A stretch of DNA of 64,000 nt from UBA940 sp045613745 (GCA_045613745.1 JAZLBP010000012.1:80691-144690); one strand, 5' to 3'; numbered from the stretch's first letter, positions 8,133-18,221 are shown. Translations and numbers: made by a program. Notes: generated by a model not told the origin, from the sequence alone.

Positions 8133-11100
8133 TTAGAAAGTAATGTTCAAACCGCCGGTCCAAGTACGAGCCTGAGGCAGGGTATTCTTGTCGAAACCAC
8201 CCGACAGGATCATATCACCAGTCATCGAGTTGGTCTCGGGGTCAAGACCCGAATAGCCAGTCAGAGTCAATGCGTTTTGGCATTGTACGTACAGACGCAA
8301 CGACGAGATACCAAGTTTTTGGTTCCACTTCTTGGTGTTGAAGGTGTAACCCAAGCAGATGTTTTTCACACGCAGGTAGTCACCACGCTCAACCCAGTCG
8401 GTAATCTCCATAGCCGAACCGTTCGAGTAGTTGTCGCCGTAGTAAGGCTTCGGATATTTAGCATCGTCTCCGGGTTGTTTCCAGTAGTTTTCGTAAACAT
8501 CCATCGAGTTGTTCCACCAACGGTAGTCCGACAACGAAGCGCCGGTACCATTGTAAATCCAGTTACCACCCGAGTATTGCAAGAACAGAGTTACATCAAA
8601 GCCGTAGAAACGGAAGGTGTTGGTCCAACCACCGAAGTAGGTAGGCAGGGTGTTACCAGCGCGAACGCGCTCGAAGCTACCTTTGTAAACGGTGCCGTCT
8701 TTCAGATACCAAGTAGGCGAACCAGTCGACATATCCAAACGAGTCCACTCACCATTGGGACCGTAGAAAATACGTTGACCAGTCTCCGAGTCAATACCAC
8801 CGGTGGGATAAACGTAGAGTTGACCTACCGAGTAGCCGGGGATAGTGATGTTACACTCCGACTCACCATAGATTTCGGTTACACCGTTTGCCAGCTCAAC
8901 AACCTCGTTTTTAGCATAAGTGAAGTTGAAGTTGGTGTTCCAAACAAAGTTTTTGCGACGGATAATGTCAGCGCCAATTGCCAACTCAACACCTTGGTTA
9001 CGCATTGCACCAGCGTTGGTTACGAGGCTACCGATACCGGTCGAAGGACCTTGGGGAACTGCGAATACGAGGCTCGAAGTTTTGGTGTTGTAGTAGTCAA
9101 CATCAACGGTGATGTTGTTCAGGAATTGCATGCTGAAACCGATGTCGAATTTGTTCGAGGTCTCCCATTGCAGGTTGTCGTCACCGATGTTACCGAGCAG
9201 CAGAGCGTAGTTGCCACCATAGAGGCTCGAACCGAAGTACGATTGAGCGTTGTAGTAGCCAATCTCGCTGTTACCTACGGTACCATAGCTTGCTTTCAGT
9301 TTGAACTCGTTCATAGTGCCACGGAAGTCATCCCAGAAGCCCTCCTCGCTGATACGCCAAGCACCCGAAACGCCCCAGAAGTTACCCCATTTGCTGTTAG
9401 CACCAAGGCTCGACAAACCATCACGACGATAGTTCAACGATACGAGGTATTTCGATTTGTAGTCGTAGTTGAAACGACCAAAGAACGACGACATAGTACG
9501 TTTACCACGTGCAGCGCCACCGTCATACTCCTCGTAACCGGGATACAGACCCGAGAAGTCTTTGTTCAGGATACCGGTACCGCTCAGAATAGCGTAATCG
9601 TAACCCTCCGAAGTCAACTCTTGACCCAGCAGGATGTCGATGTTGTGGTCTTTAATATCAACGGTATAACCAATGGTGTTGGTCCAGTTCCAGTTCATAT
9701 AGTCGGTAAATACATTAAATGAGTAACCGGGATAGGTAACACCTTGACCATAGTTAGGAGTCCAGAATTTAGCCTCTTCGTTTTTCGAGTAGTCAACACC
9801 GAATTGGCTCTTCAACGACAGACCGCTGATGGGGGTAATCTCAACGAATCCCGACGAGATCATACGATCAATAGTCGAGCTATTGATGTTATCCAGAGTG
9901 GTCAAGGGGTTTTGGTAGCCAGTGGTAACACGGTTAGGACCTTCGCCCAGGTATTGTTTGGTAGCGTCTACATAGTAGGTACCATCCTCATTGTAGGCGG
10001 GGGTGTTAGGAGGCAGAATCAGAGCTGCACGAGTGTAACCAACGGCTGCATAAACCTCACCACCACGCGAGCCGTCTTGCATCTCAGTTTTCGAGTGGGT
10101 ATAGTTGGCGGTGAAGCCTACTTTCAGCCAATCGGTAGCTTGACCGCTTACATTGGCACGGATACCCAAACGTTGGTATTTGTCACCTACCACGATACCG
10201 TTTTGGTCAGTGTGGTTAGCCGACATATAGTAGCTCACACGGTTCGAACCGCCCGACACGGCCAGAGTGTGATTTTGAATAATACCGGTGCGGAACAACT
10301 CGTCAGCCCAGTTGGTATTGATAAGGTTACCTTTGCTGTCGGTCATCAAGTTGAAGGCGTTCTCGCCCCAAGCCGATTCTTTTCCGTTCAGCGAAACAGC
10401 CGAAGTACCATTATAGCGGTTTGCCACAGCCATATTCTTGAACTCGGTGTATTGTTTTGCGTCCATTACCTCGGGCAGGTAGGTAGCATTCGAAGCACCA
10501 ATGTTCATATCATAGGTAACTTTTGCTTTACCGGTACGACCTTGTTTGGTGGTGATGATAACAACACCACTTGCAGCACGCGAACCATACAGAGCGGTTG
10601 CAGCAGCGTCTTTCAACACGTCGATCGAAACGATGTCCGAGGGGTTGATGTCAGCAAGACCGTTAGCGTCTGCTACACCCGAAGGCGACATATTACCAGC
10701 CATAATGGGCACACCATCGACAATGTACAAGGGGTTGGTACCAGCCGAGATCGAGCTAACACCACGAACCATAACGTTGGCTGCCTGACCGACACCCGCG
10801 TTAGGAGTGGTAATGCTCACACCCGAAGCACGACCTTGCATCATTTGGTCGAGGCTGACGCTGGGCGAGTCTTTCAGCGCGTCTGCCTTAATCGAAGCAA
10901 CCGAAGCAGTTGCTTTACGAGTGGATGTGGTACCGTAGGCCAGAACGACAACGTCGTCAATCACCTCGGTGTCCTCTTTCATATTAACGTTCACTACCGA
11001 ACGGCCTTCGATGGCAACCGACTGGGTTTGGTAGCCCAGCAGCGAGAATACCAGTGTTCCGTTTTGAGGAGCGTTAATAACATAGTGTCCATCCACGCTT

Positions 11101-11255
11101 GAGAGGGTTACTACGGTTGTACCCTCGACCAATACGGTTGCGCCAGCGACAACTGTGCCGTCAGGAGCGTAAACCATACCGGAAACTTGCTTGTTCTGTG
11201 CGTGTACCATTGCCACTCCCAGAACAGCTGCGATAAATAGTACAAATTTCCTCAT
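8133..11255 (-). CDS. SusC/RagA family TonB-dependent outer-membrane transporter
   Basis: This 1040-residue protein imports ligands across the outer membrane with TonB energy. A signal peptide ends after VHAQ at residue 20. A carboxypeptidase-regulatory-like domain spans about 22-100, and the SusC plug about 115-240 with GVSSISAGTNPLYIVDGVPI and IDVLKDAAATALYGSRAA. A beta-barrel follows and ends in an aromatic residue (LNITF). There is no N-terminal signalling (STN) extension, so direct anti-sigma signalling is unlikely. It is the first gene of a three-gene operon with a 530-bp upstream region. Confidence 0.95.
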   Translation of the reverse strand: MRKFVLFIAAVLGVAMVHAQNKQVSGMVYAPDGTVVAGATVLVEGTTVVTLSSVDGHYVINAPQNGTLVFSLLGYQTQSVAIEGRSVVNVNMKEDTEVIDDVVVLAYGTTSTRKATASVASIKADALKDSPSVSLDQMMQGRASGVSITTPNAGVGQAANVMVRGVSSISAGTNPLYIVDGVPIMAGNMSPSGVADANGLADINPSDIVSIDVLKDAAATALYGSRAASGVVIITTKQGRTGKAKVTYDMNIGASNATYLPEVMDAKQYTEFKNMAVANRYNGTSAVSLNGKESAWGENAFNLMTDSKGNLINTNWADELFRTGIIQNHTLAVSGGSNRVSYYMSANHTDQNGIVVGDKYQRLGIRANVSGQATDWLKVGFTANYTHSKTEMQDGSRGGEVYAAVGYTRAALILPPNTPAYNEDGTYYVDATKQYLGEGPNRVTTGYQNPLTTLDNINSSTIDRMISSGFVEITPISGLSLKSQFGVDYSKNEEAKFWTPNYGQGVTYPGYSFNVFTDYMNWNWTNTIGYTVDIKDHNIDILLGQELTSEGYDYAILSGTGILNKDFSGLYPGYEEYDGGAARGKRTMSSFFGRFNYDYKSKYLVSLNYRRDGLSSLGANSKWGNFWGVSGAWRISEEGFWDDFRGTMNEFKLKASYGTVGNSEIGYYNAQSYFGSSLYGGNYALLLGNIGDDNLQWETSNKFDIGFSMQFLNNITVDVDYYNTKTSSLVFAVPQGPSTGIGSLVTNAGAMRNQGVELAIGADIIRRKNFVWNTNFNFTYAKNEVVELANGVTEIYGESECNITIPGYSVGQLYVYPTGGIDSETGQRIFYGPNGEWTRLDMSTGSPTWYLKDGTVYKGSFERVRAGNTLPTYFGGWTNTFRFYGFDVTLFLQYSGGNWIYNGTGASLSDYRWWNNSMDVYENYWKQPGDDAKYPKPYYGDNYSNGSAMEITDWVERGDYLRVKNICLGYTFNTKKWNQKLGISSLRLYVQCQNALTLTGYSGLDPETNSMTGDMILSGGFDKNTLPQARTWTGGLNITF

Positions 11256-11787
11256 TCTACTAAAAATTAAGTTAAAAAATAAAATTGATTCAAAGGTTCA
11301 ATAACTGCACAACATCGTCGGGAGATGTCATACAGCAAATAAAGGTCAATAAAAAAATAAAGGATAGTGAGCAAATCCCCCGAATGGGGTTGCGGTTATA
11401 AGGTGGTGGTTATTTTACAATCATAGGCTCCCTTTGTTTTCATTTTGTTTTCACTTCTTGCGAAGCGGTTTAGGTTGTAGTTTAGTTGGTTTGTTGGGTT
11501 TGATTTGGGCAAATCGCCTAAATCGAAGTGCTAAAATACATACATACATACATATATGCAAATTTTTTAGTAACTTTTTAAAAACTAATATCAATTTTGG
11601 AGTCCGATTGCTGAATTGTTAGGGAAAATGTGATTTTGGTTTCGATTTTCTTTTCTTGCTTTTGATTTTGCATTTTTTCGAATCCATCACACGAGTAGTA
11701 CGCTAAAAAAAAGGAGTGCTACCCTACTCTGTGGTAACAATCCTTAATCTAGGACCGATGTTTTCGGTGAAAATTATACTTTTGATG
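11256..11787. other. Long AT-rich region upstream of the susC operon; no gene found
   Basis: About 530 bp between the susC start and the M23 gene hold no convincing ORF. The minus strand has only near-matches to the -7 consensus (for example TTTATTTGC about 65 bp upstream of susC). The length suggests a regulated promoter or a leader, but I see no clear operator. Confidence 0.5.
11536..11555. repeat. Tetranucleotide ATAC repeat, about 5 copies
   Basis: A short run of ATAC units lies in the non-coding region upstream of the susC operon. Such tracts can slip in length. A regulatory effect is possible but not shown. Confidence 0.6.
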
Positions 11788-12735
11788 CTAGTCGAACGAC
11801 TGCATTCCCGATTGGGCGATGCGCATAATTCGTTGGTACTCGACGGGCGACAACTCCATAAAGAAGTAGTGAATCGGGTCAACCCTCATACCATTATATT
11901 TAACCTCGTAGTGCAGGTGAGGCGCCAGCGAAAGACCCGTATTTCCCGACAGCGCAATAATATCACCGCGACGCACACGATTACCACGACGTACAGTCAC
12001 TTTGCGCAGGTGCGAATAGGTTGTTTCGTAACCACCCTCGTGCTCCAAAACAAGTGTCAAACCAGAGCCCGTATTGCGGGTAGTAATGGTCTTAACAATG
12101 CCATCGGCAGTAGCAAACACACGCGTTCCTTCGGGCACGGTGTAGTCCACTCCGCTGTGGGGCGTAAGGTTACGATAGAATGGGTGGATTCGCAAGCCGA
12201 ACGAGGCTGTCAGCAGAGTCAAATCCTTATTAATAACAGGCTGAATTGCAGGGATATAACGCACAGCCTCCTTATTCTGATCGATTTTGGAACGCAGTGT
12301 ATTATAGGAGTAATTCAGATAGGAGATATTGTGCTCCAATTTCCTCATTCGGTCATCAAATTCGCGCGCCAATCCACGGTTGGTTTTGCCTAACATTTTT
12401 TCGCGCGTACGCCACGAAGCAGTGCCGTCAACATCCTTGAAATCATAGGGGTCTGACTCAAACAAAACCCTCGACACATTGCGGTCGCGGCTCTCGATAT
12501 TCTCCAACACCATAGTCAGTGAGTCGTAACGATTCGACAGAGCAGCGTATTGCTCTTCGAGTCGTGCGGTCGAACGTTTCATTTCGCGCTCAACGGGGGT
12601 GTCAATCAGCAGCGAGCACACCACATAAAAGGACAACGCAGCACCAACATAAATAAGTCCGCGCAGGGTATAATCCAGCGCACGGCGACGGCGTCGTGTC
12701 TTCTTGATAGGACTATTTGTTGTGTTTTGTGTCAT
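11788..12735 (-). CDS. M23 (LytM) family metallopeptidase, membrane-anchored
   Basis: A 315-residue envelope protein with one N-terminal membrane segment near residues 27-47, a coiled-coil-like region about 50-150, and a C-terminal M23 domain. The zinc and catalytic motifs are present: HSGVDY near 192, the YSH motif near 240, and HLHYEV near 272. Such proteins cut peptidoglycan cross-links or, as regulators, activate amidases. With H-x3-D and HLH intact it is probably active. It lies 11 bp after a second M23 gene on the same strand, so the two are probably co-transcribed. Confidence 0.92.
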   Translation of the reverse strand: MTQNTTNSPIKKTRRRRRALDYTLRGLIYVGAALSFYVVCSLLIDTPVEREMKRSTARLEEQYAALSNRYDSLTMVLENIESRDRNVSRVLFESDPYDFKDVDGTASWRTREKMLGKTNRGLAREFDDRMRKLEHNISYLNYSYNTLRSKIDQNKEAVRYIPAIQPVINKDLTLLTASFGLRIHPFYRNLTPHSGVDYTVPEGTRVFATADGIVKTITTRNTGSGLTLVLEHEGGYETTYSHLRKVTVRRGNRVRRGDIIALSGNTGLSLAPHLHYEVKYNGMRVDPIHYFFMELSPVEYQRIMRIAQSGMQSFD

Positions 12736-12746
12736 TGCAGCTGTGG

Positions 12747-13742
12747 TTAATCGTTTGTACCAAACTCTGTCTCGAAAGTTGTTGTATTGGCCGACTCTAC
12801 AATACGCTCAAAGTCTTCGCTTGCCATATCGCGACGGAAGTAGTTGATGGGATTGACGGGCGTACCCATATAGAGTACCTCGTAGTGAAGGTGCGGGCCG
12901 GTCGAACCACCCGTATTACCCACCTGACCGATAATCTCACCACGTCGCACGCGCTGTCCCTCCACCACGTCAACTACGTGAAGGTGAGCATATTTGGTCT
13001 TGTAACCAAAACCATGGTCAATCACAATGTGCTTACCATAACCTCGACGACCCGTGCCGCGTGCATTAACATACGACACCACACCATCACCTGCCGAATA
13101 AACGGGAGTTCCTCGGTCGCTACCAAGGTCAATACCTTTGTGATATATATAACGATGGTATATCGGGTGATTGCGCCATCCGAAAGCACCGATATGGTCG
13201 CCGTGCAGAGCCTTGCGGTTGATGGGCATAATTGCGGGCAAGGAGGTTGCCATCTTCTCCTTGTCGGCCGACAGGGTTTGCAGCTCGTCGAGCGAACGAC
13301 TTTGCAGATAGAGGCGGCGTGCAACCTCATCCATATCCTGCCAGATGTCGGTCATCAGTGCTGAGTAGGCACACCCTTGCAGAGGAGCATATTTACTCTC
13401 GGGATAGGGAGTGTAAATACCTGCAATGGAGATAGTATCGATACCAAACAAAGGGCGATAAACCGAGTTGTCACGATGCTTGATTTGGTCGAGCGTTGCG
13501 GACATCTCGTTTATTTTATCATTCAGGATTCGGTACTTGACAAGAATCTCTTTGTTACGAGCCGACAGACGATACATTTTTGGGGTGTAGAAGTGGCGCG
13601 AAAAGAGGATATTAAACAGCGTCACAACCACGAATCCCGCCAGCAAAGTGCGCAAAATAACCCACGCACGACGCTTTGTTGACGTCGAGCTGTGTCGTAA
13701 CAGGGCCTTTAACCCCCAAAAACTATACTCTTTTTGCTTCAC
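12747..13742 (-). CDS. M23 (LytM) family metallopeptidase, membrane-anchored
   Basis: A 331-residue protein with an arginine/lysine-rich cytoplasmic N-terminus, a transmembrane segment near residues 28-48, a coiled-coil-like stretch (about 65-150) and a C-terminal M23 domain. HKGIDLG near 195, KYAHLH near 245 and PHLHYEV near 275 supply the zinc-binding and catalytic residues. It resembles its neighbour in architecture and is probably a diverged paralogue. It is first in the operon, divergent from alaS, with a TTG-N20-TAATTTTGC promoter 27-58 bp upstream. Confidence 0.92.
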   Translation of the reverse strand: MKQKEYSFWGLKALLRHSSTSTKRRAWVILRTLLAGFVVVTLFNILFSRHFYTPKMYRLSARNKEILVKYRILNDKINEMSATLDQIKHRDNSVYRPLFGIDTISIAGIYTPYPESKYAPLQGCAYSALMTDIWQDMDEVARRLYLQSRSLDELQTLSADKEKMATSLPAIMPINRKALHGDHIGAFGWRNHPIYHRYIYHKGIDLGSDRGTPVYSAGDGVVSYVNARGTGRRGYGKHIVIDHGFGYKTKYAHLHVVDVVEGQRVRRGEIIGQVGNTGGSTGPHLHYEVLYMGTPVNPINYFRRDMASEDFERIVESANTTTFETEFGTND

Positions 13743-13768
13743 TTGCTAAAAAATTACTCTTTCCGACC

Positions 13769-13800
13769 GCAAAATTACGGCAAAATATGTAACTTTGCAA
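13769..13800 (-). promoter_or_regulatory. Promoter of the M23 gene pair
   Basis: Minus-strand TTG (13798-13800), 20-bp spacer, TAATTTTGC (13769-13777). The upstream element overlaps the -7 box of the divergent alaS promoter. Confidence 0.7.
13790..13798 (+). promoter_or_regulatory. -7 box of the alaS-gpmI operon
   Basis: TAACTTTGC matches TAnnTTTGY, 51 bp upstream of the alaS ATG. No clear -33 element is visible. Confidence 0.65.
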
Positions 13801-13849
13801 GTCCGTTCGTTATACGGTACAAACGCACGAAAACAATAAGTATTATTAT

Positions 13850-16480
13850 ATGATGGATTCGAATCAAATCAGAAAGACCTTTTTGGAGTTTTTCCGCTCC
13901 AAACAACACACCATTGTACCCTCGGCTCCTATGGTAGTCAAGGGCGACCCCACATTGATGTTTACCAACGCGGGTATGAACCAATTCAAGGATATTTTCC
14001 TTGGTAACGCCCCTGTTCAAAGCCCTCGCGTTGCCGACACCCAAAAGTGTCTGCGCGTATCGGGTAAACATAATGACTTGGAGGAGGTAGGACACGATAC
14101 CTACCACCACACAATGTTCGAGATGCTCGGTAACTGGTCGTTTGGCGACTACTTCAAAAAAGAGGCTATCTCGTGGGCTTGGGAGCTGCTGACCGAGGTT
14201 TATGGTCTGCCCAAAGACCGACTCTATGCTACCATCTTCGAGGGTAGCGAGGAGGATGGCGTTGAGCGCGACCAAGAGGCTTACGATATGTGGCTTCAAT
14301 ATCTGCCCGCCGACCACATCATCGACGGTAACAAACACGACAACTTCTGGGAGATGGGCGAGACCGGTCCCTGCGGTCCTTGTAGCGAGATTCACTTCGA
14401 CCTTCGTAGCGAGGAGGAGCGTGCTGCTCTGGATGGTCGCGAGTTGGTAAACGCTGGTCACCACCTCGTAATCGAGATTTGGAACCTTGTGTTTATGCAA
14501 TTCAACCGCAAAGCCAACGGTTCGCTGGAGTCGCTGCCCGCAAAACACGTAGATACAGGTATGGGCTTCGAGCGTCTGTGTATGGTGCTCCAAGGCAAAC
14601 AAAGTAACTACGATACCGACGTATTCCAACCCACCATCAAACGTCTGTCGGAGATGTCGGGCAAGGAGTATGGCGTAGATACCAAAGCCGACGTGGCAAT
14701 GCGCGTTATTGCCGACCACTTGCGTGCTATCGCATTCTCGATTGCTGACGGTCAACTCCCCAGCAACATCAAAGCGGGTTATGTAATCCGCCGAATCCTG
14801 CGCCGTGCAGTTCGCTACGGCTACACCTACCTCGGTTTCAACGAGCCCTTCATCTGCCGTTTGGTTGATGGCCTGGCAGCCCAAATGGGTGAGCAATTCC
14901 CCGAGTTGGTAGCTCAAAAAGAGCTTGTGACCAAAGTTATCGCTGAGGAGGAGAGCTCGTTCCTGCGCACTCTGGCAACAGGTATCAACCTGCTTGACAA
15001 CGTAATCAAAAAGACCAAAGGCGAGGGTAAAACCACTATCAGCGGTAAAGACGCCTTCGTTCTGTACGACACCTATGGCTTCCCCATCGACCTTACCGAG
15101 CTTATCACCTCGGAGCAAGGCATTGGTGTGGACCTCGAAGAGTTCAACAAGGAGTTGGAGGCTCAAAAAGCTCGTTCGCGTAACGCAGCTGCTGTGGATG
15201 CCGATGACTGGGTAGAGCTCATTCCTATTAAAGAGAGTGTATTTACCGGCTACGACACCTTGGAGGAGAGCGTTAAGATTGCTCGCTACCGCCGTGTGAC
15301 CAGCAAGGGTAAAACCACATACCAAATCGTACTCGACCACACCCCCTTCTATGGTAACTCGGGTGGTCAAATTGGTGATACCGGTATTTTGGAGAGCGCC
15401 GACGAGTGCATCGAGATTGTTGCTACCGAGAAGGAGAACGGTCAAATCGTGCTGATTGCAGCTACTATGCCCGAGAACCCCGAGGCAGAGTTTGTTGCAA
15501 AAGTAAACGCTGCACAACGCCAATGCGCTGCCAACAACCACACCGCAACCCACTTGCTCGACCAAGCACTGCGCAAAGTGCTCGGTACTCACGTTGAGCA
15601 AAAAGGTTCACTCGTTACTCCCGACTATCTGCGTTTCGACTTCTCGCACTTCCAAAAGGTGAGCGCCGAGGAGCTGCGCGAGGTTGAGCGTAAAGTGAAC
15701 GAGATTATCCGCGCTAACCACCCCTTGGAGGAGAACCGCGCTTGCACCATCGAGGAGGCACAAGCCGCAGGTGCAATTATGCTGTTCGGCGAGAAATACG
15801 GCAACGTAGTTCGTATGGTTAAGTTCGGTGAGTCGGTTGAGTTGTGCGGTGGTACCCACACTTCGGCAACCGGTAACATCGGTATGTTCAAAATCGTTTC
15901 GGAGAGCGCAATTTCGGCAGGTGTACGCCGTATCGAGGCTGTAACTGGCGCTAAAGCCGAGAATATGCTCTACGCTGTTGAGGATACCGTTCGCAATCTG
16001 CAACAAATGATTGGCAACCCCAACTTGGCACAAGCTATCAGCAAACTGATGGAGCAAAATAGCTCGCTGGCTGCTCAAATCGACGCTATGCGCAAGGAGC
16101 AAATCGAGGCTATGGCAAAAGGCATCGCCGAGAACGCTGCCGAGTACGAGAATGGCGGCATTGTTACCATCGCCAAGAAGATGGATATGCCTGCTGACGT
16201 TATCAAGGATTTGGCCTTCAATTTGAAGGGTCGCATTTCGAACCTGGTTATGGTTGCAGGTAGCGAAGTAGGTGGCAAACCTTCGCTGTCGATTATGCTG
16301 GGCGACGAGATTGTTGCTCGTGGTGTAAATGCAGGTGAGGTTGTTCGTGCTGCTGCCAAAGAGATTCAAGGTGGCGGTGGCGGTCAAGCCTTCTTTGCAA
16401 CCGCAGGTGGTAAGAACGCAGCTGGTCTGGACAGCGCAATTGCCAAAGCGGTAGAGATTATCAACGAGAAATTGAAATAA
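13850..16480 (+). CDS. alaS: Alanyl-tRNA synthetase
   Basis: This 876-residue class II synthetase charges tRNA-Ala. Visible features are the N-terminal class II catalytic core (RKTFLEFFRSKQH at the start and the motif 2 region HHTMFEMLGNWSFGDYFKKE near residue 85), the editing domain zinc motif NHTATHLL near 563 with a second part CGGTHTSATGNIG near 665, and the C-terminal glycine-rich C-Ala domain (GGGGGQ near 840). Length is standard. The AT-rich leader lacks a Shine-Dalgarno sequence, as is usual in this phylum. gpmI follows after 19 bp, so the two form an operon. Confidence 0.97.
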   Translation: MMDSNQIRKTFLEFFRSKQHTIVPSAPMVVKGDPTLMFTNAGMNQFKDIFLGNAPVQSPRVADTQKCLRVSGKHNDLEEVGHDTYHHTMFEMLGNWSFGDYFKKEAISWAWELLTEVYGLPKDRLYATIFEGSEEDGVERDQEAYDMWLQYLPADHIIDGNKHDNFWEMGETGPCGPCSEIHFDLRSEEERAALDGRELVNAGHHLVIEIWNLVFMQFNRKANGSLESLPAKHVDTGMGFERLCMVLQGKQSNYDTDVFQPTIKRLSEMSGKEYGVDTKADVAMRVIADHLRAIAFSIADGQLPSNIKAGYVIRRILRRAVRYGYTYLGFNEPFICRLVDGLAAQMGEQFPELVAQKELVTKVIAEEESSFLRTLATGINLLDNVIKKTKGEGKTTISGKDAFVLYDTYGFPIDLTELITSEQGIGVDLEEFNKELEAQKARSRNAAAVDADDWVELIPIKESVFTGYDTLEESVKIARYRRVTSKGKTTYQIVLDHTPFYGNSGGQIGDTGILESADECIEIVATEKENGQIVLIAATMPENPEAEFVAKVNAAQRQCAANNHTATHLLDQALRKVLGTHVEQKGSLVTPDYLRFDFSHFQKVSAEELREVERKVNEIIRANHPLEENRACTIEEAQAAGAIMLFGEKYGNVVRMVKFGESVELCGGTHTSATGNIGMFKIVSESAISAGVRRIEAVTGAKAENMLYAVEDTVRNLQQMIGNPNLAQAISKLMEQNSSLAAQIDAMRKEQIEAMAKGIAENAAEYENGGIVTIAKKMDMPADVIKDLAFNLKGRISNLVMVAGSEVGGKPSLSIMLGDEIVARGVNAGEVVRAAAKEIQGGGGGQAFFATAGGKNAAGLDSAIAKAVEIINEKLK

Positions 16481-16499
16481 CAAAACACATAACACAGCT

Positions 16500-18020
16500 A
16501 TGCAAAAAGTATTATTAATGATTCTGGACGGTTGGGGCGATGGCAACAAGTCGAAAGGCGACGTCATCTACACCGTTCATCCCGAGTACATCTACTCGCT
16601 GCGCGAGCAATACCCCACTGCCAACCTGCTGACCGACGGCGAGAACGTAGGTCTGCCCGAGGGTCAAATGGGTAACTCGGAGGTAGGTCACTTGAACATC
16701 GGTGCAGGTCGCATCGTGTATCAAGACTTGGTGAAAATCAACCGCGCTTGCCGCGACAACTCGATTATGCAAAACCCCGAGGTGAAAGCTGCTTTCGACT
16801 ACGCCAAAGAGAACGGCAAGAACGTTCACTTTATGGGTCTGGTTTCGGATGGTGGTGTTCACTCGTCGATTGACCACCTCTACAAACTGCTCGATATTTC
16901 GAAAGAGTACGGCATCGAGAATACCTACGTTCACTGCTTTATGGACGGTCGTGACACCGACCCCAAAAGCGGTAAAGGTTTCATCGAGGCTTTGGAGGCA
17001 CATATGGCAAAAAGCACCGGCAAAATCGCTTCGATTATCGGTCGCTACTACGCAATGGACCGCGATAAACGTTGGGAGCGTGTAAAAATCGCTTACGACC
17101 AACTCATCGACGGCGTTGGTAAACAAGCTACCGATATGGTTGCTGCTATGCAAGAGTCGTACGACGAGGGTGTAACCGATGAGTTCATCAACCCCATCGT
17201 AGCTGTTGAGAACGGCCAACCCGTTGGTACCATCAAAGAGGGCGATATGGTTATCTTCTTCAACTACCGTAACGACCGCGCAAAAGAGATTACACAAGTG
17301 CTGACTCAAGAGGATATGCCCGCCGAGGGTATGAAGACTCTGCCCTTGTACTACTGCTGTATGACTCCCTACGATGCAAACTTCAAGGGTCTGCACATTC
17401 TGTTTGACAAGGAGAACGTTCAAAACACCGTTGGTGAGTACGTTTCGAGCCTGGGTCTGAAACAACTCCGCATTGCCGAGACCGAGAAATACGCACACGT
17501 TACCTTCTTCTTGAATGGTGGCCGCGAGGCTATGTTCGAGAACGAGGATCGTATCCTTGTTCCCTCGCCCAAGGTTGCAACCTATGACCTGCAACCCGAG
17601 ATGAGCGCCTACGAGGTTAAAGACAAATTGGTTGAGGCTCTGGATACCCAAAAGTACGATTTCATCGCGCTGAACTTCGCAAACGGCGATATGGTAGGCC
17701 ACACCGGTGTGTATGAGGCTATCGTTAAAGCAGTTAAAGCAGTGAACGAGTGCGTTGAGGCTGTTGTTGAGAGCGCCAAGAAGAATGGCTACGAGGTTGT
17801 TATCATTGCCGACCACGGTAATGCCGACAACGCAATCAACGCCGATGGTTCGCCCAACACCGCTCACTCGCTGAACCCCGTGCCCATCATCGTGGTTTCG
17901 GATCGCGTTCAAACCGTTGAGAACGGCGTTCTGGCAGACGTTGCCCCCACCGTTCTGAAACTTATGGGCTTGGAGCAACCCACCGAGATGACCGGTAAAG
18001 CTTTGGTTGAGCTGAAATAG
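16500..18020 (+). CDS. gpmI: 2,3-bisphosphoglycerate-independent phosphoglycerate mutase
   Basis: This 506-residue cytoplasmic metalloenzyme interconverts 3- and 2-phosphoglycerate in glycolysis. Signatures include the N-terminal metal motif LDGWG, the phosphoserine segment GNSEVGHLNIGAGR near residue 60, DGRDTDP near 150, NYRNDRA near 255, NGDMVGHTG near 395 and ADHGNAD near 440. It is second in the alaS operon and is followed by a strong terminator. Confidence 0.97.
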   Translation: MQKVLLMILDGWGDGNKSKGDVIYTVHPEYIYSLREQYPTANLLTDGENVGLPEGQMGNSEVGHLNIGAGRIVYQDLVKINRACRDNSIMQNPEVKAAFDYAKENGKNVHFMGLVSDGGVHSSIDHLYKLLDISKEYGIENTYVHCFMDGRDTDPKSGKGFIEALEAHMAKSTGKIASIIGRYYAMDRDKRWERVKIAYDQLIDGVGKQATDMVAAMQESYDEGVTDEFINPIVAVENGQPVGTIKEGDMVIFFNYRNDRAKEITQVLTQEDMPAEGMKTLPLYYCCMTPYDANFKGLHILFDKENVQNTVGEYVSSLGLKQLRIAETEKYAHVTFFLNGGREAMFENEDRILVPSPKVATYDLQPEMSAYEVKDKLVEALDTQKYDFIALNFANGDMVGHTGVYEAIVKAVKAVNECVEAVVESAKKNGYEVVIIADHGNADNAINADGSPNTAHSLNPVPIIVVSDRVQTVENGVLADVAPTVLKLMGLEQPTEMTGKALVELK

Positions 18021-18046
18021 TTTCAATCACCCAAATAAAGGAAACC

Positions 18047-18078
18047 CCGCCCGACGGATTGTCGGGCGGTTTTTTTTA
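18047..18078 (+). terminator. Terminator of alaS-gpmI
   Basis: CCGCCCGAC (18047-18055) pairs with GTCGGGCGG (18061-18069), followed by eight T. Confidence 0.92.
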
Positions 18079-18162
18079 TATAGTTTTGTGGCGGCAATAC
18101 TCTGTGTGGAGAGGGGGCTTTTCTCGGTGTGGTATAGGCCTCCAACTACCCACCCCAACCAC

Positions 18163-18199
18163 AAAAAAAGGTTGCCGACCCCGTAGGCTCGGCAACCTT
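18163..18199 (-). terminator. Terminator of prs
   Basis: AAGGTTGCCGA (18168-18178) pairs with TCGGCAACCTT (18189-18199). On the minus strand a T-run follows the stem. Confidence 0.88.
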
Positions 18200-18221
18200 A
18201 TCATCAAAAGATGTCGGCTTC

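Noticed and set aside
8277..11102. Long plus-strand open frames opposite susC (481 and 452 codons)
   Set aside because: Their sequence is a shadow of susC codon use, and no signal peptide or domain is visible.
13775..15601. 608-codon open frame on the minus strand
   Set aside because: Antisense to alaS. Low-complexity Val/Leu/Gln-rich sequence from codon bias, with no motif.
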